A stretch of 64,000 nt of DNA from Siccibacter turicensis LMG 23730. GTDB taxonomy: Bacteria > Pseudomonadota > Gammaproteobacteria > Enterobacterales > Enterobacteriaceae. This document shows, piece after piece, positions 27,917 to 38,089 of this stretch (position 1 is the first letter of the stretch; each line of letters starts with the position of its first letter). A model generated the notes under the pieces. It was not told where the DNA came from, ran no database searches, and worked only from the letters and a program-made list of their open reading frames with translations. The translations under genes and the position numbers were made by a program. The stretch covers positions 133,586-197,585 of the forward strand of contig NZ_AWFZ01000030.1 in NCBI RefSeq assembly GCF_000463155.2, read 5' to 3'.

Positions 27917-29386
27917 TTATTTGGTGAAGCGCTCCGGGAACTCCATGTCGCGATAGGAGACGAAACGGGTACCGCGGCTGAACTTGTAGCCAAACCAGAT
28001 AATCAGGAACAGCGGAATGCCAATATAGGTCGCTGCTACGCCACCCCAGTCGATGGTGTCAGACAGGAAGGCTTCGTAGTTCTGGCCCAGCGTAATGATC
28101 AGGCACAGCACGAACGCGAAAATCGGCCCCAGCGGGAAGAAGCCCGACCGGTACGGCAGATTATCCAGCGAGTGGCCCTGCATCACATACCCGCGACGGA
28201 AGCGGTAGTGGCTGATGGCGATACCAAGCCAGGCGATAAACCCGGTCATACCCGAGGTGTTGAGCAGCCACAGGTAAACCGTCTGGTTACCGAACATTGA
28301 GGTCAGGAAGCACAGCCCGGCGATAACGGTGGTGGCATAGAGCGCATTGCGCGGCACGCCGCCCTGGGAGAGCTTCGAGAAGATGCGCGGCGCTTTGCCA
28401 TCGCAGGCCAGGGTGTAAAGCATACGCGTTGACGCATACATCCCCGAGTTCCCCGCCGACAGCACCGCCGTCAGGATCACCGCATTCATAATGGCCGCCG
28501 CACCGAGCAGCCCGGCGTGTTCGAACACCAGGGTGAACGGGCTGACGCTGATGTCTTTCACATCGTTACGCAGCAGGCTCGGATCGGTATAGGGGATAAT
28601 CAGGCTGATAATCAGGATCGCGAACACATAGAACAGCAGAATACGCCAGAACACCTGCCGCACCGCGCGCGGAATGTTCTTCTCCGGGTCTTCCGATTCG
28701 CCCGCGGCAATACCGATAAGCTCGGTGCCCTGGAACGAGAAGCCGACGATCATCGCCACGCCAATCATCGCCGCAAAGCCGCCGGCAAACGGCGCTTCGC
28801 CGATAGACCAGTTGCTCCAGCCCGCCGGTTTGGCGCCCTGGAAGATGCCAACGATCATCAGGATGCCGACAATGATAAAGATAATCACCGTGGTCACTTT
28901 GATGAGCGAGAACCAGTACTCCGCTTCGCCAAAGCCCTTCACCGAGATCCAGTTGAGCAGGAACATCACAGCCAGGAACAGTGCGCTCCAGATCCAGCCC
29001 GGCGTGTCCGGGAACCAGTAGGACATCACCAGCTGCGCGGCGACCAGGTCAACGGCAATGGTCACCGCCCAGTTGTACCAGTAGTTCCAGCCCAGCGCGA
29101 AGCCGAAGCCCTCTTCAACATACTTCTGCCCGTAGGTGGCAAACGAGCCGGATACCGGCATGTAGGCCGCCAGTTCGCCGAGGCTGGTCATCAGGAAGTA
29201 GACCATCAGGCCAATCAGCATATAGGAGAGCAGCGCCCCGCCCGGCCCGGCCTGGGAAATGGTGGCGCCCGAGGCGACAAACAGGCCGGTACCAATCGAT
29301 CCGCCAATGGCGATCATGGTGAGATGGCGCGCCTTTAACGCGCGTTTTAGCGCAGGCTGTTGTGTGGTTTTAGATTCCGAAACCAT
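27917..29386 (-). CDS. lysP: Lysine-specific permease LysP
   Basis: A 489-residue amino-acid/polyamine/organocation permease that imports lysine with protons and also senses lysine for CadC. Same length as E. coli LysP. N-terminal ALKRALKARHLTMIAIGGSI followed by GTGLFVASG is the classical family start with the unwound helix 1 region GGSIGTGLF. SFQGTELIGIAAGESEDPEK is helix 6, and the C-terminus is RGTRFVSYRDMEFPERFTK. Twelve membrane helices. No lysine riboswitch is visible upstream, as expected for enteric lysP. Confidence 0.96.
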   Translation of the reverse strand: MVSESKTTQQPALKRALKARHLTMIAIGGSIGTGLFVASGATISQAGPGGALLSYMLIGLMVYFLMTSLGELAAYMPVSGSFATYGQKYVEEGFGFALGWNYWYNWAVTIAVDLVAAQLVMSYWFPDTPGWIWSALFLAVMFLLNWISVKGFGEAEYWFSLIKVTTVIIFIIVGILMIVGIFQGAKPAGWSNWSIGEAPFAGGFAAMIGVAMIVGFSFQGTELIGIAAGESEDPEKNIPRAVRQVFWRILLFYVFAILIISLIIPYTDPSLLRNDVKDISVSPFTLVFEHAGLLGAAAIMNAVILTAVLSAGNSGMYASTRMLYTLACDGKAPRIFSKLSQGGVPRNALYATTVIAGLCFLTSMFGNQTVYLWLLNTSGMTGFIAWLGIAISHYRFRRGYVMQGHSLDNLPYRSGFFPLGPIFAFVLCLIITLGQNYEAFLSDTIDWGGVAATYIGIPLFLIIWFGYKFSRGTRFVSYRDMEFPERFTK

Positions 29387-29548
29387 AGGAATATATTGTC
29401 CATCTAAAAAATGAGGCGCGATTGTAGCAGACCAAACCGCAGGTTCCTGGCATAAATACGCGGTTATAAGAGAGCTTCATGATCGCGGGTGGATTATAAG
29501 TAAAGCAGGAATGGCGCGGTTCGCTAGCCGCCGCGCCGGAGAGGAAAG

Positions 29549-30415
29549 TTAGCTGTCGCAGTAGCGCAGAAAGCGCATCAGGGCGTTGGAGAGGTGTTTT
29601 TGACGGTGGCGAATGCGATACAGCCGGCGAACCAGACGCGGCAGCGGTACCGGGACCTCCACCAGCGAGCCGCTTTCGAGCTGCTCGGCGATAACGCGTC
29701 TGGAGAGGCAGCTGATGCCCAGCCCATGCCGCACCGCATGCTTGATGGCTTCCGAGTTGCCCAGCTCCATGCCGAGCCGGAACTGCGGCAGATGGGACAG
29801 CAGCAGATAATCGACGATCTCCCGCGTTCCCGACCCGCGCTCGCGCAGGATCCACTGTGCCGTTGAAAGGGTTTCCAGCGTCACCGGCTGCTGCAAAATA
29901 GCGCTGCCCGGTGCGGCAAACACCACCAGCTCATCCTCAAGCCACGGCTCGGTGACGATATCGGCGGTGTGGCACGGGCCCTCAATCAGGCCGATATCGA
30001 CGCGAAAATCGGCCACCGCATTGATCACATCCTGACTATTGCCGACGCTCAGCTCCAGCGGCAGCTCGGGGAAGTCCCGGCGGTAGCGGGCGATGATTTC
30101 CGGCAGGATGTAGTTGCCGATGGTGCTGCTGGCATAGACGCGGATGGCACCGTTATCGTCGCGAAACAGCTGCTCGATCTCTGCGGCCTGCTCCAGCAGC
30201 GCCACCACGCGCGGATACAACAGTCGCCCATGTTCGTTCACCACCAGCCGCTTGCCGACCCGGTCAAACAGCTGCACGCCGAGCTGTCCTTCAAGATCCG
30301 CCAGCGCGGCGCTGACCGCGGACTGTGACAGGGCCAGCATCTGCGAGGCCTGGGTAGTAGAGCCGCTTTTCAGGACTTCAGCGAACACGTCCAGCTGGCG
30401 AAGGGTGATATGCAT
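29549..30415 (-). CDS. yeiE: LysR family regulator YeiE
   Basis: A 288-residue LTTR. The start chosen is the ATG at 30415 ([15 protein letters not shown]), matching E. coli; the codon at 30451 would add twelve unrelated residues. The helix-turn-helix covers [20 protein letters not shown] (residues about 15-35), then [18 protein letters not shown]. The effector domain includes [19 protein letters not shown] and [15 protein letters not shown]. YeiE has been linked to sulfite sensing, iron homeostasis and motility in other enterics. It is divergent from yeiH, about 120 bp apart, and probably regulates it. Confidence 0.93.
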   Translation of the reverse strand: MHITLRQLDVFAEVLKSGSTTQASQMLALSQSAVSAALADLEGQLGVQLFDRVGKRLVVNEHGRLLYPRVVALLEQAAEIEQLFRDDNGAIRVYASSTIGNYILPEIIARYRRDFPELPLELSVGNSQDVINAVADFRVDIGLIEGPCHTADIVTEPWLEDELVVFAAPGSAILQQPVTLETLSTAQWILRERGSGTREIVDYLLLSHLPQFRLGMELGNSEAIKHAVRHGLGISCLSRRVIAEQLESGSLVEVPVPLPRLVRRLYRIRHRQKHLSNALMRFLRYCDS

Positions 30416-30536
30416 GGGCGATCCCACAAGGTATGAGGGGGTAGTTACCACTTATAATGGTTGATTATAAATATATAATCAATTTCATTTTTAACGCCGT
30501 CCGTCTTACGCTTGGCACAGCTAAAGGAGACGGGTT

Positions 30537-31586
30537 ATGACGACGTTAACACTACACCATACTGGCCGCACGCTGCGGCATCTGGCCCCCGGTCTGGCCT
30601 TTACCGCCGTAATCACTGCGCTGGCGGTCTACGCCGGGACGTTACCCACGCTTTCGCATGCCGGGCTGAGCGCCCTGACGCTCGCCATTCTGGTGGGCAT
30701 GATCGTCGGGAACACCTTCTGGCCGCGGATCAGCGCGCCCTGTGAGCCTGGCGTACTGTTTGCCAAACAGCACCTGCTGCGGCTGGGGATTATTCTCTAT
30801 GGTTTTCGCCTCACCCTGAGCGATGTGGCGGGCATCGGCGCCAGCGGGCTGGTGATCGACATTTTCACCCTGAGCAGCACCTTCTTCCTCGCCTGCTGGC
30901 TGGGGCAAAAACTCTTTAAGCTCGACCGACAGACCAGCTGGCTTATCGGTGCGGGTAGCAGCATCTGCGGGGCAGCGGCGGTGCTGGCGACCGAACCGGT
31001 GGTAAAGGCCCCGGCCGGTAAAGTAACCGTAGCCATCGCCACCGTGGTCATTTTCGGTACCCTGGCGATCGGCGTTTATCCCCTGCTCTACCCCTGGCTG
31101 GCAACGTGGTTTGGCCCACAGGCCTACGGGGTGTTTATCGGCTCGACGGTGCACGAAGTGGCGCAGGTGGTTGCCGCCGGTCAGGCCATCTCAACGGATG
31201 CGGGTAATGCGGCGGTCATCGCCAAAATGCTGCGCGTCATGATGCTGGCCCCGTTCCTGCTGTTTCTCGCCGCGCGGGTAAAACAGCTGGCTCCTGCCGG
31301 GCAGGACGCGGCTGGCAAGATTACCATTCCGTGGTTTGCGCTGCTGTTTATCGTGGTGGCAATGGTGAACTCCCTGCACCTGTTGCCGGCGCAGGCGGTG
31401 AGTATGCTGGTGACGCTCGATACCGTACTGCTGACCATGGCGATGGCCGCGCTGGGTCTGACTACCCACCTGAGCGCGCTGAAACAGGCGGGGGTACGCC
31501 CTCTGCTGCTGGCGCTGGTGCTGTTTATCTGGCTTATCGTCGGGGGTGGTGCCATCAACCTGCTGGTCAACGCGTGGCTGGGGTAA
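30537..31586 (+). CDS. yeiH: YeiH, UPF0324 family membrane protein
   Basis: A 349-residue inner-membrane protein of the UPF0324 (PSE) family, the same length as E. coli YeiH. AAAGGAG precedes the ATG at 30537. Conserved blocks are LTLAILVGMIVGNTFWP, LLRLGIILYGFRLT, SWLIGAGSSICGAAAVLATE, IGSTVHEVAQVVAAG and ALGLTTHLSALK. About ten helices. Related proteins are proposed to export sulfite or to carry small anions. Divergent from the LysR gene yeiE, which in related bacteria controls it. Confidence 0.93.
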   Translation: MTTLTLHHTGRTLRHLAPGLAFTAVITALAVYAGTLPTLSHAGLSALTLAILVGMIVGNTFWPRISAPCEPGVLFAKQHLLRLGIILYGFRLTLSDVAGIGASGLVIDIFTLSSTFFLACWLGQKLFKLDRQTSWLIGAGSSICGAAAVLATEPVVKAPAGKVTVAIATVVIFGTLAIGVYPLLYPWLATWFGPQAYGVFIGSTVHEVAQVVAAGQAISTDAGNAAVIAKMLRVMMLAPFLLFLAARVKQLAPAGQDAAGKITIPWFALLFIVVAMVNSLHLLPAQAVSMLVTLDTVLLTMAMAALGLTTHLSALKQAGVRPLLLALVLFIWLIVGGGAINLLVNAWLG

Positions 31587-31663
31587 TGCGTGGCGACAGT
31601 GGGCGGGGATTATGGGTATCATAGCCCCTTTTCCCCCCAGCGGGTTGCGAGGAGAGACGAGAG

Positions 31664-32521
31664 ATGAAGTTTATTGGAGCGCACGTCAGCGCCTCAGGTG
31701 GCGTGGCAAATGCCGCCATCCGCGCTGCGGAAATTAACGCCACGGCCTTTGCGCTGTTTACCAAAAACCAGCGCCAGTGGAAGGCAGCAGCGCTCACCCC
31801 GCAGGTGATAGATGAGTTCAAGCGCGCCTGCGAAAAACACAACTTCCAGTCCGGGCAGATTTTGCCCCACGACAGCTACCTGATTAACCTCGGGCATCCG
31901 CTTCAGGAGGCGCTGGATAAATCCCGCGCCGCCTTTATCGATGAAATGCAGCGCTGCGAACAGCTCGGCCTGTCGCTGTTGAACTTTCACCCCGGCAGCC
32001 ACCTGACGCAGATTTCCGAAGAGGCGTGCCTGGCGCGGATTGCCGAGTCTATCAATATCGCTCTGGATCACACCGAGGGCGTAACGGCGGTTATCGAGAA
32101 TACCGCCGGTCAGGGCAGCAACCTCGGGTTCCGCTTTGAGCATCTGGCCGCCATTATCGACGGCGTGGAGGATAAATCCCGCGTTGGGGTGTGCATCGAC
32201 ACCTGTCACGCCTTTGCCGCCGGCTACGATCTGCGCAGCGAAGAGGCCTGCGAACGAACCTTCGCCGAGTTCGAGCGCATTGTCGGCTTCCGCTATCTGC
32301 GCGGCATGCACCTCAACGACGCCAAAAGCGCCTTCGGCAGCCGGGTTGACCGCCACCACAGCCTCGGCGAAGGCAACATCGGCCATACCGCCTTCGCCTG
32401 GATCATGCGCGACGCGCGGTTCGACAACATCCCGATGATCCTTGAAACCATCAATCCCGATATCTGGGCAGAAGAGATCGCCTGGCTGCGGGCGCAGCAG
32501 CACGCGGAAACCAACGCCTGA
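31664..32521 (+). CDS. nfo: Endonuclease IV Nfo
   Basis: A 285-residue AP endonuclease family 2 enzyme that nicks 5' of abasic sites and processes oxidised 3' ends in base excision repair. TIM barrel with a trinuclear zinc centre: ligands lie in [11 protein letters not shown] (His near 7), [10 protein letters not shown] (His near 109), [14 protein letters not shown] (Glu near 145), [31 protein letters not shown] (His and Asp), and MILETINPD (Glu near 261). Family 2 signatures are complete. In E. coli it is part of the SoxRS regulon; no Sox box was identified here. The gene-free structured block follows. Confidence 0.97.
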   Translation: MKFIGAHVSASGGVANAAIRAAEINATAFALFTKNQRQWKAAALTPQVIDEFKRACEKHNFQSGQILPHDSYLINLGHPLQEALDKSRAAFIDEMQRCEQLGLSLLNFHPGSHLTQISEEACLARIAESINIALDHTEGVTAVIENTAGQGSNLGFRFEHLAAIIDGVEDKSRVGVCIDTCHAFAAGYDLRSEEACERTFAEFERIVGFRYLRGMHLNDAKSAFGSRVDRHHSLGEGNIGHTAFAWIMRDARFDNIPMILETINPDIWAEEIAWLRAQQHAETNA

Positions 32522-32534
32522 TCGGCTACGCCGG

Positions 32535-32945
32535 GCGGCTAGTGGCGTTTCGGTAACTGACATTGTGTCCGCCGGGAACCTGTCGCTGCTGCCGTCTGGC
32601 GCTAACACCAAAAATAGCCCTCGAAGCATGGCGCGGTCCGGCATCAAAACCGCCGCGCCGCAGGCGTTGAGTCCGGGCTGGCGGTCGGGAACCGCCAGAG
32701 GGCGCGAGCCCCGGGATGGGGTATCGCGACCGACCGGAGCGAGACGCCGGAGGCAAGGGCAGCCCGCAGGGCCGGTTTTACTGGCCGGGAGCCGGGATTG
32801 CAAAGGGGGCGGCGGCGAGCCCCCTTTGCCCGTTCACAGGCGGCCTGAGTGGCATGGAAATGCGACGTGGCGGTGAACGGAACCGCCGCCGCACTACCAT
32901 AATCTTCACGCCTCACGTAACAGGCGCACTGCGCTACCCCACCAC
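32535..32945. other. Structured, gene-free GC-rich block between nfo and fruA
   Basis: About 410 bases with no convincing gene but with an unusual density of perfect inverted repeats. CTGGCGGT/ACCGCCAG lies at 32678-32698, CCCC/GGGG at 32710-32721, GGCC-N9-GGCC around 32770-32786, and a 10-bp stem GCAAAGGGGG/CCCCCTTTGC at 32800-32829. The pair CCGTTCAC/GTGAACGG at about 32829 and 32880 encloses a further region, and GGCGGT/ACCGCC lies at about 32869-32888. Open frames here are long on several strands at once, typical of GC-rich noncoding DNA. The composition recalls repeat-like blocks found near P4-type ash/Icd-like genes in enterics, but I cannot confirm that. In E. coli this junction holds nucleoside and pseudouridine genes. 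Confidence 0.5.
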
Positions 32946-32952
32946 CACCCAT

Positions 32953-32983
32953 AAAAAAGGGCCGATTCTCATCGGCCCTTTTT
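32953..32983. terminator. Bidirectional terminator between the structured block and fruA
   Basis: AAAGGGCCGAT (32956-32966)/ATCGGCCCTTT (32971-32981) with a TCTC loop and A/T runs on the two sides. It terminates fruBKA on the minus strand and any plus-strand transcript coming through nfo and the structured block. Confidence 0.85.
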
Positions 32984-33001
32984 CACTGTCTGAACGCTCC
33001 G

Positions 33002-34696
33002 TTACGCCGCTTTTGCCGCCAGCTCGCTTTCAGGACGTTTCAGGAAGGCATACGCCAGACCCGCCACCAGCGTACCGGCAATAATCGCCAGCAGGTAGCC
33101 CAGCACCGGCGTGATCGCCCCTGGGATCAGCAGCACGAACAGACCACCGTGCGGTGCCATCAGCTTCGCGCCAATCGCCATGGAGATGGCCCCGGTCAGC
33201 GCCCCGCCAACGATACAGCACGGCAGAACGCGCATCGGATCGCGGGCAGCGAACGGGATTGCCCCTTCGGAGATAAAGCACAGGCCCAGCACCAGCGCCG
33301 CTTTACCGCCTTCCTGCTGGCCTTTATCAAACTTACGACGCGCAACCAGCGTCGCCAGCCCCATCGCCAGCGGTGGCACCATACCTGCCGCCATGATGGC
33401 CGCCATCGGTGCGTAGGTCTGGGTACTCAGCAGGCCAACACCAAATGCGTAAGCCGCTTTGTTCACCGGGCCGCCCATGTCGGTACACATCATGCCGCCG
33501 AGGATCGCGCCGAGCAGTACCGCGTTAGCAGTACCCATGGTTTGCAGCCAGTGGGTCAGACCCGCCAGGATACCGGAGACCGGTTTACCGATGACGTAGA
33601 TCATCCCCAGGCCCACCACCAGGCTTGAGATAAGCGGAATAATCAGGATGGGCTTCAGGGCTTCCATGCTGTTAGGCAGCTTCAGTTTGGTGCTGATGGC
33701 ACGCGCCACGTAGCCCGCCAGGAAACCAGCAATGATACCGCCGATAAACCCGGAGCCGGTGCTCACCGCCAGCATCCCGCCGATCAGACCCGGCGTCAGG
33801 CCCGGACGATCCGCGATGGAGAAGGCGATATAACCCGCCAGTACCGGCACCATCAGCGCAAAGGCTGAACCGCCGCCGATCTGCATCAGCGCCGCCGCCA
33901 GCGTGCCTTCCTGCTTAAATGCCTCGATACCGAAGACGAACGACAGCGCGATCAGCAGACCGCCTGCCACCACCATCGGCAGCATATAGGAGACGCCGGT
34001 CAGCAGGTGACGATACGGGCCCGCGCTTTCTTTCTTCGCGGAGGTCGTCGCGGCACTGCTCTGCCCTGCAGGCTGATACGGCGTCGCTTCAACGAGCGCC
34101 TTATCAAACTCCTGGGCGGTTTTCTTCAGCGCCAGACCGGTGGAGGTACGATACATTGGCTTACCGGCAAACTTCGCCAGATCCACTTCGATATCCGCCG
34201 CCACGATCACCAGATCGGCCTGGGCAATCTCTTCCGGCGTGATGGCATTCCCGGCCCCCACGGAACCGCGGGTTTCCACCTTCGCCCACCAGCCGCGTTT
34301 TTTCGCTTCGGTTTCGATGGCTTCCGCCGCCATAAAGGTGTGCGCGACCCCGGTCGGGCAGGCCGTCACGGCCACGATACGCTTCGCACCACCCGCCGCA
34401 GGCTGCGGAGCCGATACGGCCGCCGGCGCCTTGTACAGCTGCGCGTTGTCTTTGGCTTCGCCCAGGAACAGCTCCGGGTGCGCCACGGCGCGATCGATAT
34501 CGCCGAGGTAGACCTTTTTACCATCCAGCGCGCTGTCGGTCGGCAACGCTGTGCCGATGACGATAGCCAGCTCGGCATCGTTCGGGTTGTCAATAATCTC
34601 AAGGTGCGCTTTCTGCGCCGCGGCGCTGAGCAGGGTTTTCGCGACGTACGCGCGGGCCTGGCCCAGACCGGATTCAATAATCAGCAGCGTTTTCAT
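33002..34696 (-). CDS. fruA: Fructose-specific PTS permease FruA (EIIB'BC)
   Basis: A 564-residue membrane permease that imports fructose as fructose 1-phosphate. Domain order: a degenerate EIIB' domain (residues 1-90), a linker rich in Ala and Pro, the active EIIB with phospho-Cys C113 in VTACPTGVAHTF, and EIIC with about eight to ten helices from near residue 230. Substrate-loop blocks are GGLLIALSFVFGIEAF, MCTDMGGPVNKAAYAFG and FISEGAIPFAARDP. Last gene of fruBKA, 16 bp after fruK. Confidence 0.96.
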   Translation of the reverse strand: MKTLLIIESGLGQARAYVAKTLLSAAAQKAHLEIIDNPNDAELAIVIGTALPTDSALDGKKVYLGDIDRAVAHPELFLGEAKDNAQLYKAPAAVSAPQPAAGGAKRIVAVTACPTGVAHTFMAAEAIETEAKKRGWWAKVETRGSVGAGNAITPEEIAQADLVIVAADIEVDLAKFAGKPMYRTSTGLALKKTAQEFDKALVEATPYQPAGQSSAATTSAKKESAGPYRHLLTGVSYMLPMVVAGGLLIALSFVFGIEAFKQEGTLAAALMQIGGGSAFALMVPVLAGYIAFSIADRPGLTPGLIGGMLAVSTGSGFIGGIIAGFLAGYVARAISTKLKLPNSMEALKPILIIPLISSLVVGLGMIYVIGKPVSGILAGLTHWLQTMGTANAVLLGAILGGMMCTDMGGPVNKAAYAFGVGLLSTQTYAPMAAIMAAGMVPPLAMGLATLVARRKFDKGQQEGGKAALVLGLCFISEGAIPFAARDPMRVLPCCIVGGALTGAISMAIGAKLMAPHGGLFVLLIPGAITPVLGYLLAIIAGTLVAGLAYAFLKRPESELAAKAA

Positions 34697-34712
34697 TATG
34701 CCTCTCCTGCTG

Positions 34713-35651
34713 TCAGTTAAAGGGTTTAAGGTCGACGCGCGCCATCATTGCGGCCAACTGAGTTCTGTCGGTAATACCGACGTTGCTCTGGCTCACCGCC
34801 AGCGCCGCGACGGCCGTTGCCAGACGCAACGTGTGCTCGCTTGATTCACGCATCAGCAGGCCGTAAATCAGTCCCCCCACCATCGAGTCGCCTGCGCCTA
34901 CGGTGCTGACCACTTCTACTGACGGCGGTGTGGCAATCCATTCGCCTGAGGCGTTAACCCACAGCGCGCCCTCTTCGCCCAGCGAAATCACCACGTGGGC
35001 AATCCCCTGCTCGCGAAGCGCGTGCGCCGCGTCAATCACATCTTTGAGCTCCGGCAGCTTGCGGCCCGCCCAGATTTCCAGCTCGCGACGATTCGGTTTC
35101 ACCAGCCACGGCGAGGCTTTCAGCCCGGCCACCAGCGCATCGCGGCTGCTGTCGAAAATAATGCAGGGACACTGGCTGCGCAGACGCGTCATCCAGTCGG
35201 TAAAGGCTTCCGGGCTGACGCCGGACGGCAGGCTGCCGCTGACGCAGACCATGTCGAACTGACCGAGCCAGCTCAGGGAGTCGGTGACAAAGCGTTCCCA
35301 GTCAGCCGGGGTCACTTCGAAGCCGGAGAAGTTAAGGTCGGTGACTTCGCCGTCTTTTTCCGTCAGCTTAACGTTGATACGGGTACGGCCCTGCACCACC
35401 TGGAAACGGTTAGCAATGCCCAGCTCGCTGAACAGCTGCTGAAAGCCATCCTGGTTGTCTTTGCCGAGGAAGCCGCCGACGGTGACGTCGATGCCCAGAT
35501 CCTTAAGCACTTTGGCAACGTTAATGCCTTTGCCCGCGGCGTGCAGACCGGTGGTACGCACCAGGTTCACTTCGCCGCGCTCGATGTCCGCGCAGTAGCC
35601 GACCAGGTCATAGGCCGGGTTCAGGGTGATGGTGGCGACGCGTCTGCTCAT
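34713..35651 (-). CDS. fruK: 1-Phosphofructokinase FruK
   Basis: A 312-residue pfkB-family kinase that phosphorylates fructose 1-phosphate to fructose 1,6-bisphosphate with ATP. N-terminal [13 protein letters not shown] carries the substrate-binding Asp, and [14 protein letters not shown] follows. The catalytic Asp lies in [18 protein letters not shown] (pfkB signature 2, near residue 250). The start overlaps the end of fruB by four bases (ATGA), so translation is coupled. Confidence 0.96.
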   Translation of the reverse strand: MSRRVATITLNPAYDLVGYCADIERGEVNLVRTTGLHAAGKGINVAKVLKDLGIDVTVGGFLGKDNQDGFQQLFSELGIANRFQVVQGRTRINVKLTEKDGEVTDLNFSGFEVTPADWERFVTDSLSWLGQFDMVCVSGSLPSGVSPEAFTDWMTRLRSQCPCIIFDSSRDALVAGLKASPWLVKPNRRELEIWAGRKLPELKDVIDAAHALREQGIAHVVISLGEEGALWVNASGEWIATPPSVEVVSTVGAGDSMVGGLIYGLLMRESSEHTLRLATAVAALAVSQSNVGITDRTQLAAMMARVDLKPFN

Positions 35652-36781
35652 GCTGCGCCCTCCCCAAGACCCGCGGCGATGGCATCGCCAATCGCTTTCA
35701 GCGCCTGTTCAGCATCTTCGCCCTGCGCGGTAAAGCGCAGACGGTGGCCGTGCTTCACGCCCAGCGCCACGACTTTCATCAGGCTGCGACCGTTCGCCGG
35801 CTTGCCGCTGCCGTCAAGGTTGGTCACGGTGATATCGCTGTTGAACTGCTTAATGGTGTTGACCAGCACGGTGCCCGGACGGGCGTGCAGGCCATGCTCG
35901 TTACGCACGGTAAACTCGGCGCTCAGCACGTCCTCAGCCAGCGCATCGTCGCTGGTGAGCAGCGCCAGCAGCGTCGCGCTGTCGGCGTTCAGCAAGCGGT
36001 CAGCTTTATTTGCCAGCAGCAGATCGCTCAGGCGATTCAGAACCGCCAGCGGCTGATCGTCAACCACCGCGGCGCTCAGCAGCAGACCGACGGTGGCACC
36101 CTGATGTTCAAACGGTGCGGCCGGGCGGCTGACGGCAATGGCGCTCGCCAGATTGCCTTCCGGGCTATCGTTCAGCCAGATGCCCTGCCCCAGATTCAGC
36201 GGCTTGCCGGTGATAACGTTCGCCACGAAGGTGGTATCTACCGCGCCGGCTTCGCTCAGTCGTCCGGCGTTCAGTGCCTGAAGGGTCACCAGATCCTGGG
36301 TCGCCACGTCGAGGGAGAACAGGGTGTTATCCAGTTTCAGACCGGCAACCTGCTTTTCACCCATCAGCAACGCGCGCAGCTCTTCTGCCGTGGAGGCGGT
36401 TTTCAGCGCCTCGGCCACGTTGTCGTCGCTCAGAACGTGCGTGAGCTGACGCAGCAGGCCGAGGTGCTCGTCGGAGCTGGCGGCAATACCGATGGCGACG
36501 TAAGCCACCTGATCGTCGCCCCAGTTGACGCCCTGCGGGAACTGAAACACCTGCACACCGGTTTTCAGCACCTGGTCGCGGGTGTCGGTGGTGCCATGGG
36601 GAATGGCGATGCCATTGCCCAGGAAGGTTGAGGTCTGCTGCTCGCGCGCCAGCATTCCGTTCACGTAGCCGTCAGCCACGTTGCCCGCCTGCACCAGCGC
36701 AGCGGCAACCTGACGTATCGCGTCTTGTTTATCCGCGGCCTGCATGCCGGGATGGATGTCCTGCACAGATAATTCGAACAT
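35648..36781 (-). CDS. fruB: Fructose PTS EIIA-HPr fusion protein FruB (DTP)
   Basis: A 377-residue diphosphoryl transfer protein. The N-terminal EIIA domain has the phospho-His H62 in [16 protein letters not shown] middle spacer domain follows. The C-terminal FPr (HPr-like) domain has its phospho-His in [12 protein letters not shown] (near residue 300). The start is the ATG at 36781 ([12 protein letters not shown]) with AGGAG five bases upstream; the upstream in-frame extension runs through the operators and is not coding. First gene of fruBKA; two Cra operators precede it. Confidence 0.95.
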   Translation of the reverse strand: MFELSVQDIHPGMQAADKQDAIRQVAAALVQAGNVADGYVNGMLAREQQTSTFLGNGIAIPHGTTDTRDQVLKTGVQVFQFPQGVNWGDDQVAYVAIGIAASSDEHLGLLRQLTHVLSDDNVAEALKTASTAEELRALLMGEKQVAGLKLDNTLFSLDVATQDLVTLQALNAGRLSEAGAVDTTFVANVITGKPLNLGQGIWLNDSPEGNLASAIAVSRPAAPFEHQGATVGLLLSAAVVDDQPLAVLNRLSDLLLANKADRLLNADSATLLALLTSDDALAEDVLSAEFTVRNEHGLHARPGTVLVNTIKQFNSDITVTNLDGSGKPANGRSLMKVVALGVKHGHRLRFTAQGEDAEQALKAIGDAIAAGLGEGAA

Positions 36782-36803
36782 GATTCTCCTCGCTTGCTGA
36801 AAT

Positions 36804-36881
36804 TGAATCGTTTCAGCTGTTCTGCGAATGATAGCGCCAGCCGGTTCTCTGACATCACGCCGGCTACGCTGAAACGTTTCA
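36804..36881 (-). promoter_or_regulatory. Two Cra (FruR) operators of fruBKA
   Basis: TGAATCGTTTCA (36804-36815) and TGAAACGTTTCA (36870-36881) both match the Cra operator core, spaced 66 bases start to start. In E. coli Cra binds two such sites at fruB and is displaced by fructose 1-phosphate, the product of this operon's transporter. They lie 23 and 89 bases upstream of the fruB start. Confidence 0.85.
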
Positions 36882-37051
36882 AGGAGTTTCATGATAACCC
36901 GCATAGCTGGCAAGCAAAGTCGTGAATAGCGTGGCAAAATTTAGATATGCCGCACAATTCTGATTTTAGTTGACGAATTAGCTGAAGTTGAGCGAAGCGA
37001 TGGATAAAAAATTCAGCTTAGGTTCAGCGAAGGGGCGGAGGAAGGGGGAAG

Positions 37052-37306
37052 TCAGGGCGCCGTCAGCGCTTCGAGGTGGATCAGGTATTCCATTGCCTGA
37101 TGGCGCGTGCTGCCACACATCTCGGCGGACGGCTGTAATCCGGCGCATACCGCCGGGCGCAGCGGCGAGCGAAAGAGTTTACAGCGCTGGTGCTCATCGA
37201 GCTGAACGCAGGGCATGTTGGCCGGTTTGCCGTCGGGCATGCCGGGGATCGGGCTGGAAATGGACGGCGCGGTACAGCAGGCACCGCAGTCGGAACGGCA
37301 CTCCAT
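37052..37306 (-). CDS. yeiW: YkgJ-type cysteine-cluster protein YeiW
   Basis: An 84-residue protein, the same length as E. coli YeiW. A near-perfect AGGAGG precedes the ATG at 37306. The N-terminus [15 protein letters not shown] has a C-x3-C-x2-C-C cluster, and two further Cys lie in [13 protein letters not shown] and one or two in [14 protein letters not shown]. This is the UPF0153/YkgJ pattern, thought to bind zinc or an iron-sulfur cluster. The function is unknown. setB, its neighbour in E. coli, is missing between fruB and this gene. Confidence 0.9.
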   Translation of the reverse strand: MECRSDCGACCTAPSISSPIPGMPDGKPANMPCVQLDEHQRCKLFRSPLRPAVCAGLQPSAEMCGSTRHQAMEYLIHLEALTAP

Positions 37307-37470
37307 CTGGAGTCCTCCTGGCTATTTTTTTACGACGCGCAGGCGCCTGACGCTGCGCACACTACCCTGTTTAGTGATGCAACGCAAAAGCCGCGAATTC
37401 CGCTTGCCTGACAATGGCGCCGCGAGTACCGTGACGCGATATTTTTTGCCAATTTAAGGGATGTATTTTT

Positions 37471-38043
37471 ATGCCAAGAGCGAACGAAGTAAAAAAAGGT
37501 ATGGCCATCAATTACAACGGCAAACTGCTGCTGGTGAAAGATATTGATATTCAGGCTCCGAGCGCCCGTGGCGCGGCCACGCTGTACAAAATGCGCTTTG
37601 CCGACGTGCGTACCGGTCTGAAAGTGGAAGAGCGCTTCAAAGGCGACGATATTCTCGACACCATCAGCCTGTCGCGCCGTCAGGTGACCTTCTCCTACGT
37701 GGACGGCAACGAGTACGTCTTTATGGATAACGAAGACTACACGCCGTTCACCTTCAATAAAGAGCAGATCGAAGAAGAGCTGCAGTTTATTCCGGAAGGC
37801 GGTATGCCGGGCATTCAGGTGCTGACCTGGGACGGCCAGCTGCTGGCACTGGAGCTGCCGCAGACCGTGGATCTGGAGATCGTGGAAACCGCGCCGGGCA
37901 TCAAAGGCGCGTCCGCCAGCTCGCGCACCAAACCGGCCACGCTCTCCACCGGGCTGGTCATTCAGGTGCCGGAGTATCTGGTGACCGGTGAGAAAATCCG
38001 CATTCATATCGCGGAGAAGCGCTACATGGGCCGCGCCGACTAA
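37471..38043 (+). CDS. yeiP: Elongation factor P-like protein YeiP
   Basis: A 190-residue EF-P paralogue with the three-domain tRNA-mimic layout: KOW-like domain I ([20 protein letters not shown]), an OB domain, and a C-terminal OB domain with [23 protein letters not shown] carries a modified Lys at the tip of domain I; here that loop is [15 protein letters not shown], with Arg instead, as in other YeiP (EfpL) proteins. EfpL relieves ribosome stalling at some proline and other motifs. Convergent with uxuA, with a shared terminator between. Confidence 0.94.
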   Translation: MPRANEVKKGMAINYNGKLLLVKDIDIQAPSARGAATLYKMRFADVRTGLKVEERFKGDDILDTISLSRRQVTFSYVDGNEYVFMDNEDYTPFTFNKEQIEEELQFIPEGGMPGIQVLTWDGQLLALELPQTVDLEIVETAPGIKGASASSRTKPATLSTGLVIQVPEYLVTGEKIRIHIAEKRYMGRAD

Positions 38044-38077
38044 TAAAAAAAGGGACAGCCCAGGCTGTCCCTTTTTA
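38044..38077. terminator. Bidirectional terminator between yeiP and uxuA
   Basis: AGGGACAGCC (38051-38060)/GGCTGTCCCT (38063-38072) with a two-base loop, A-run before and T-run after. Serves yeiP on the plus strand and uxuA on the minus strand. Confidence 0.9.
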
Positions 38078-38089
38078 CGTTCAGCAGCG

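Noticed and set aside
29387-29548. Possible lysine riboswitch upstream of lysP
   Set aside because: The leader is too short and shows none of the expected five-helix arrangement; enteric lysP is not known to use one.
32442-32876. Open frames across the nfo-fruA block (also 32716-33084 and 31694-32803 on the other strand)
   Set aside because: Several overlapping frames are open at once, they run into nfo or the terminator, and no ribosome site or recognised domain is seen. Treated as noncoding.
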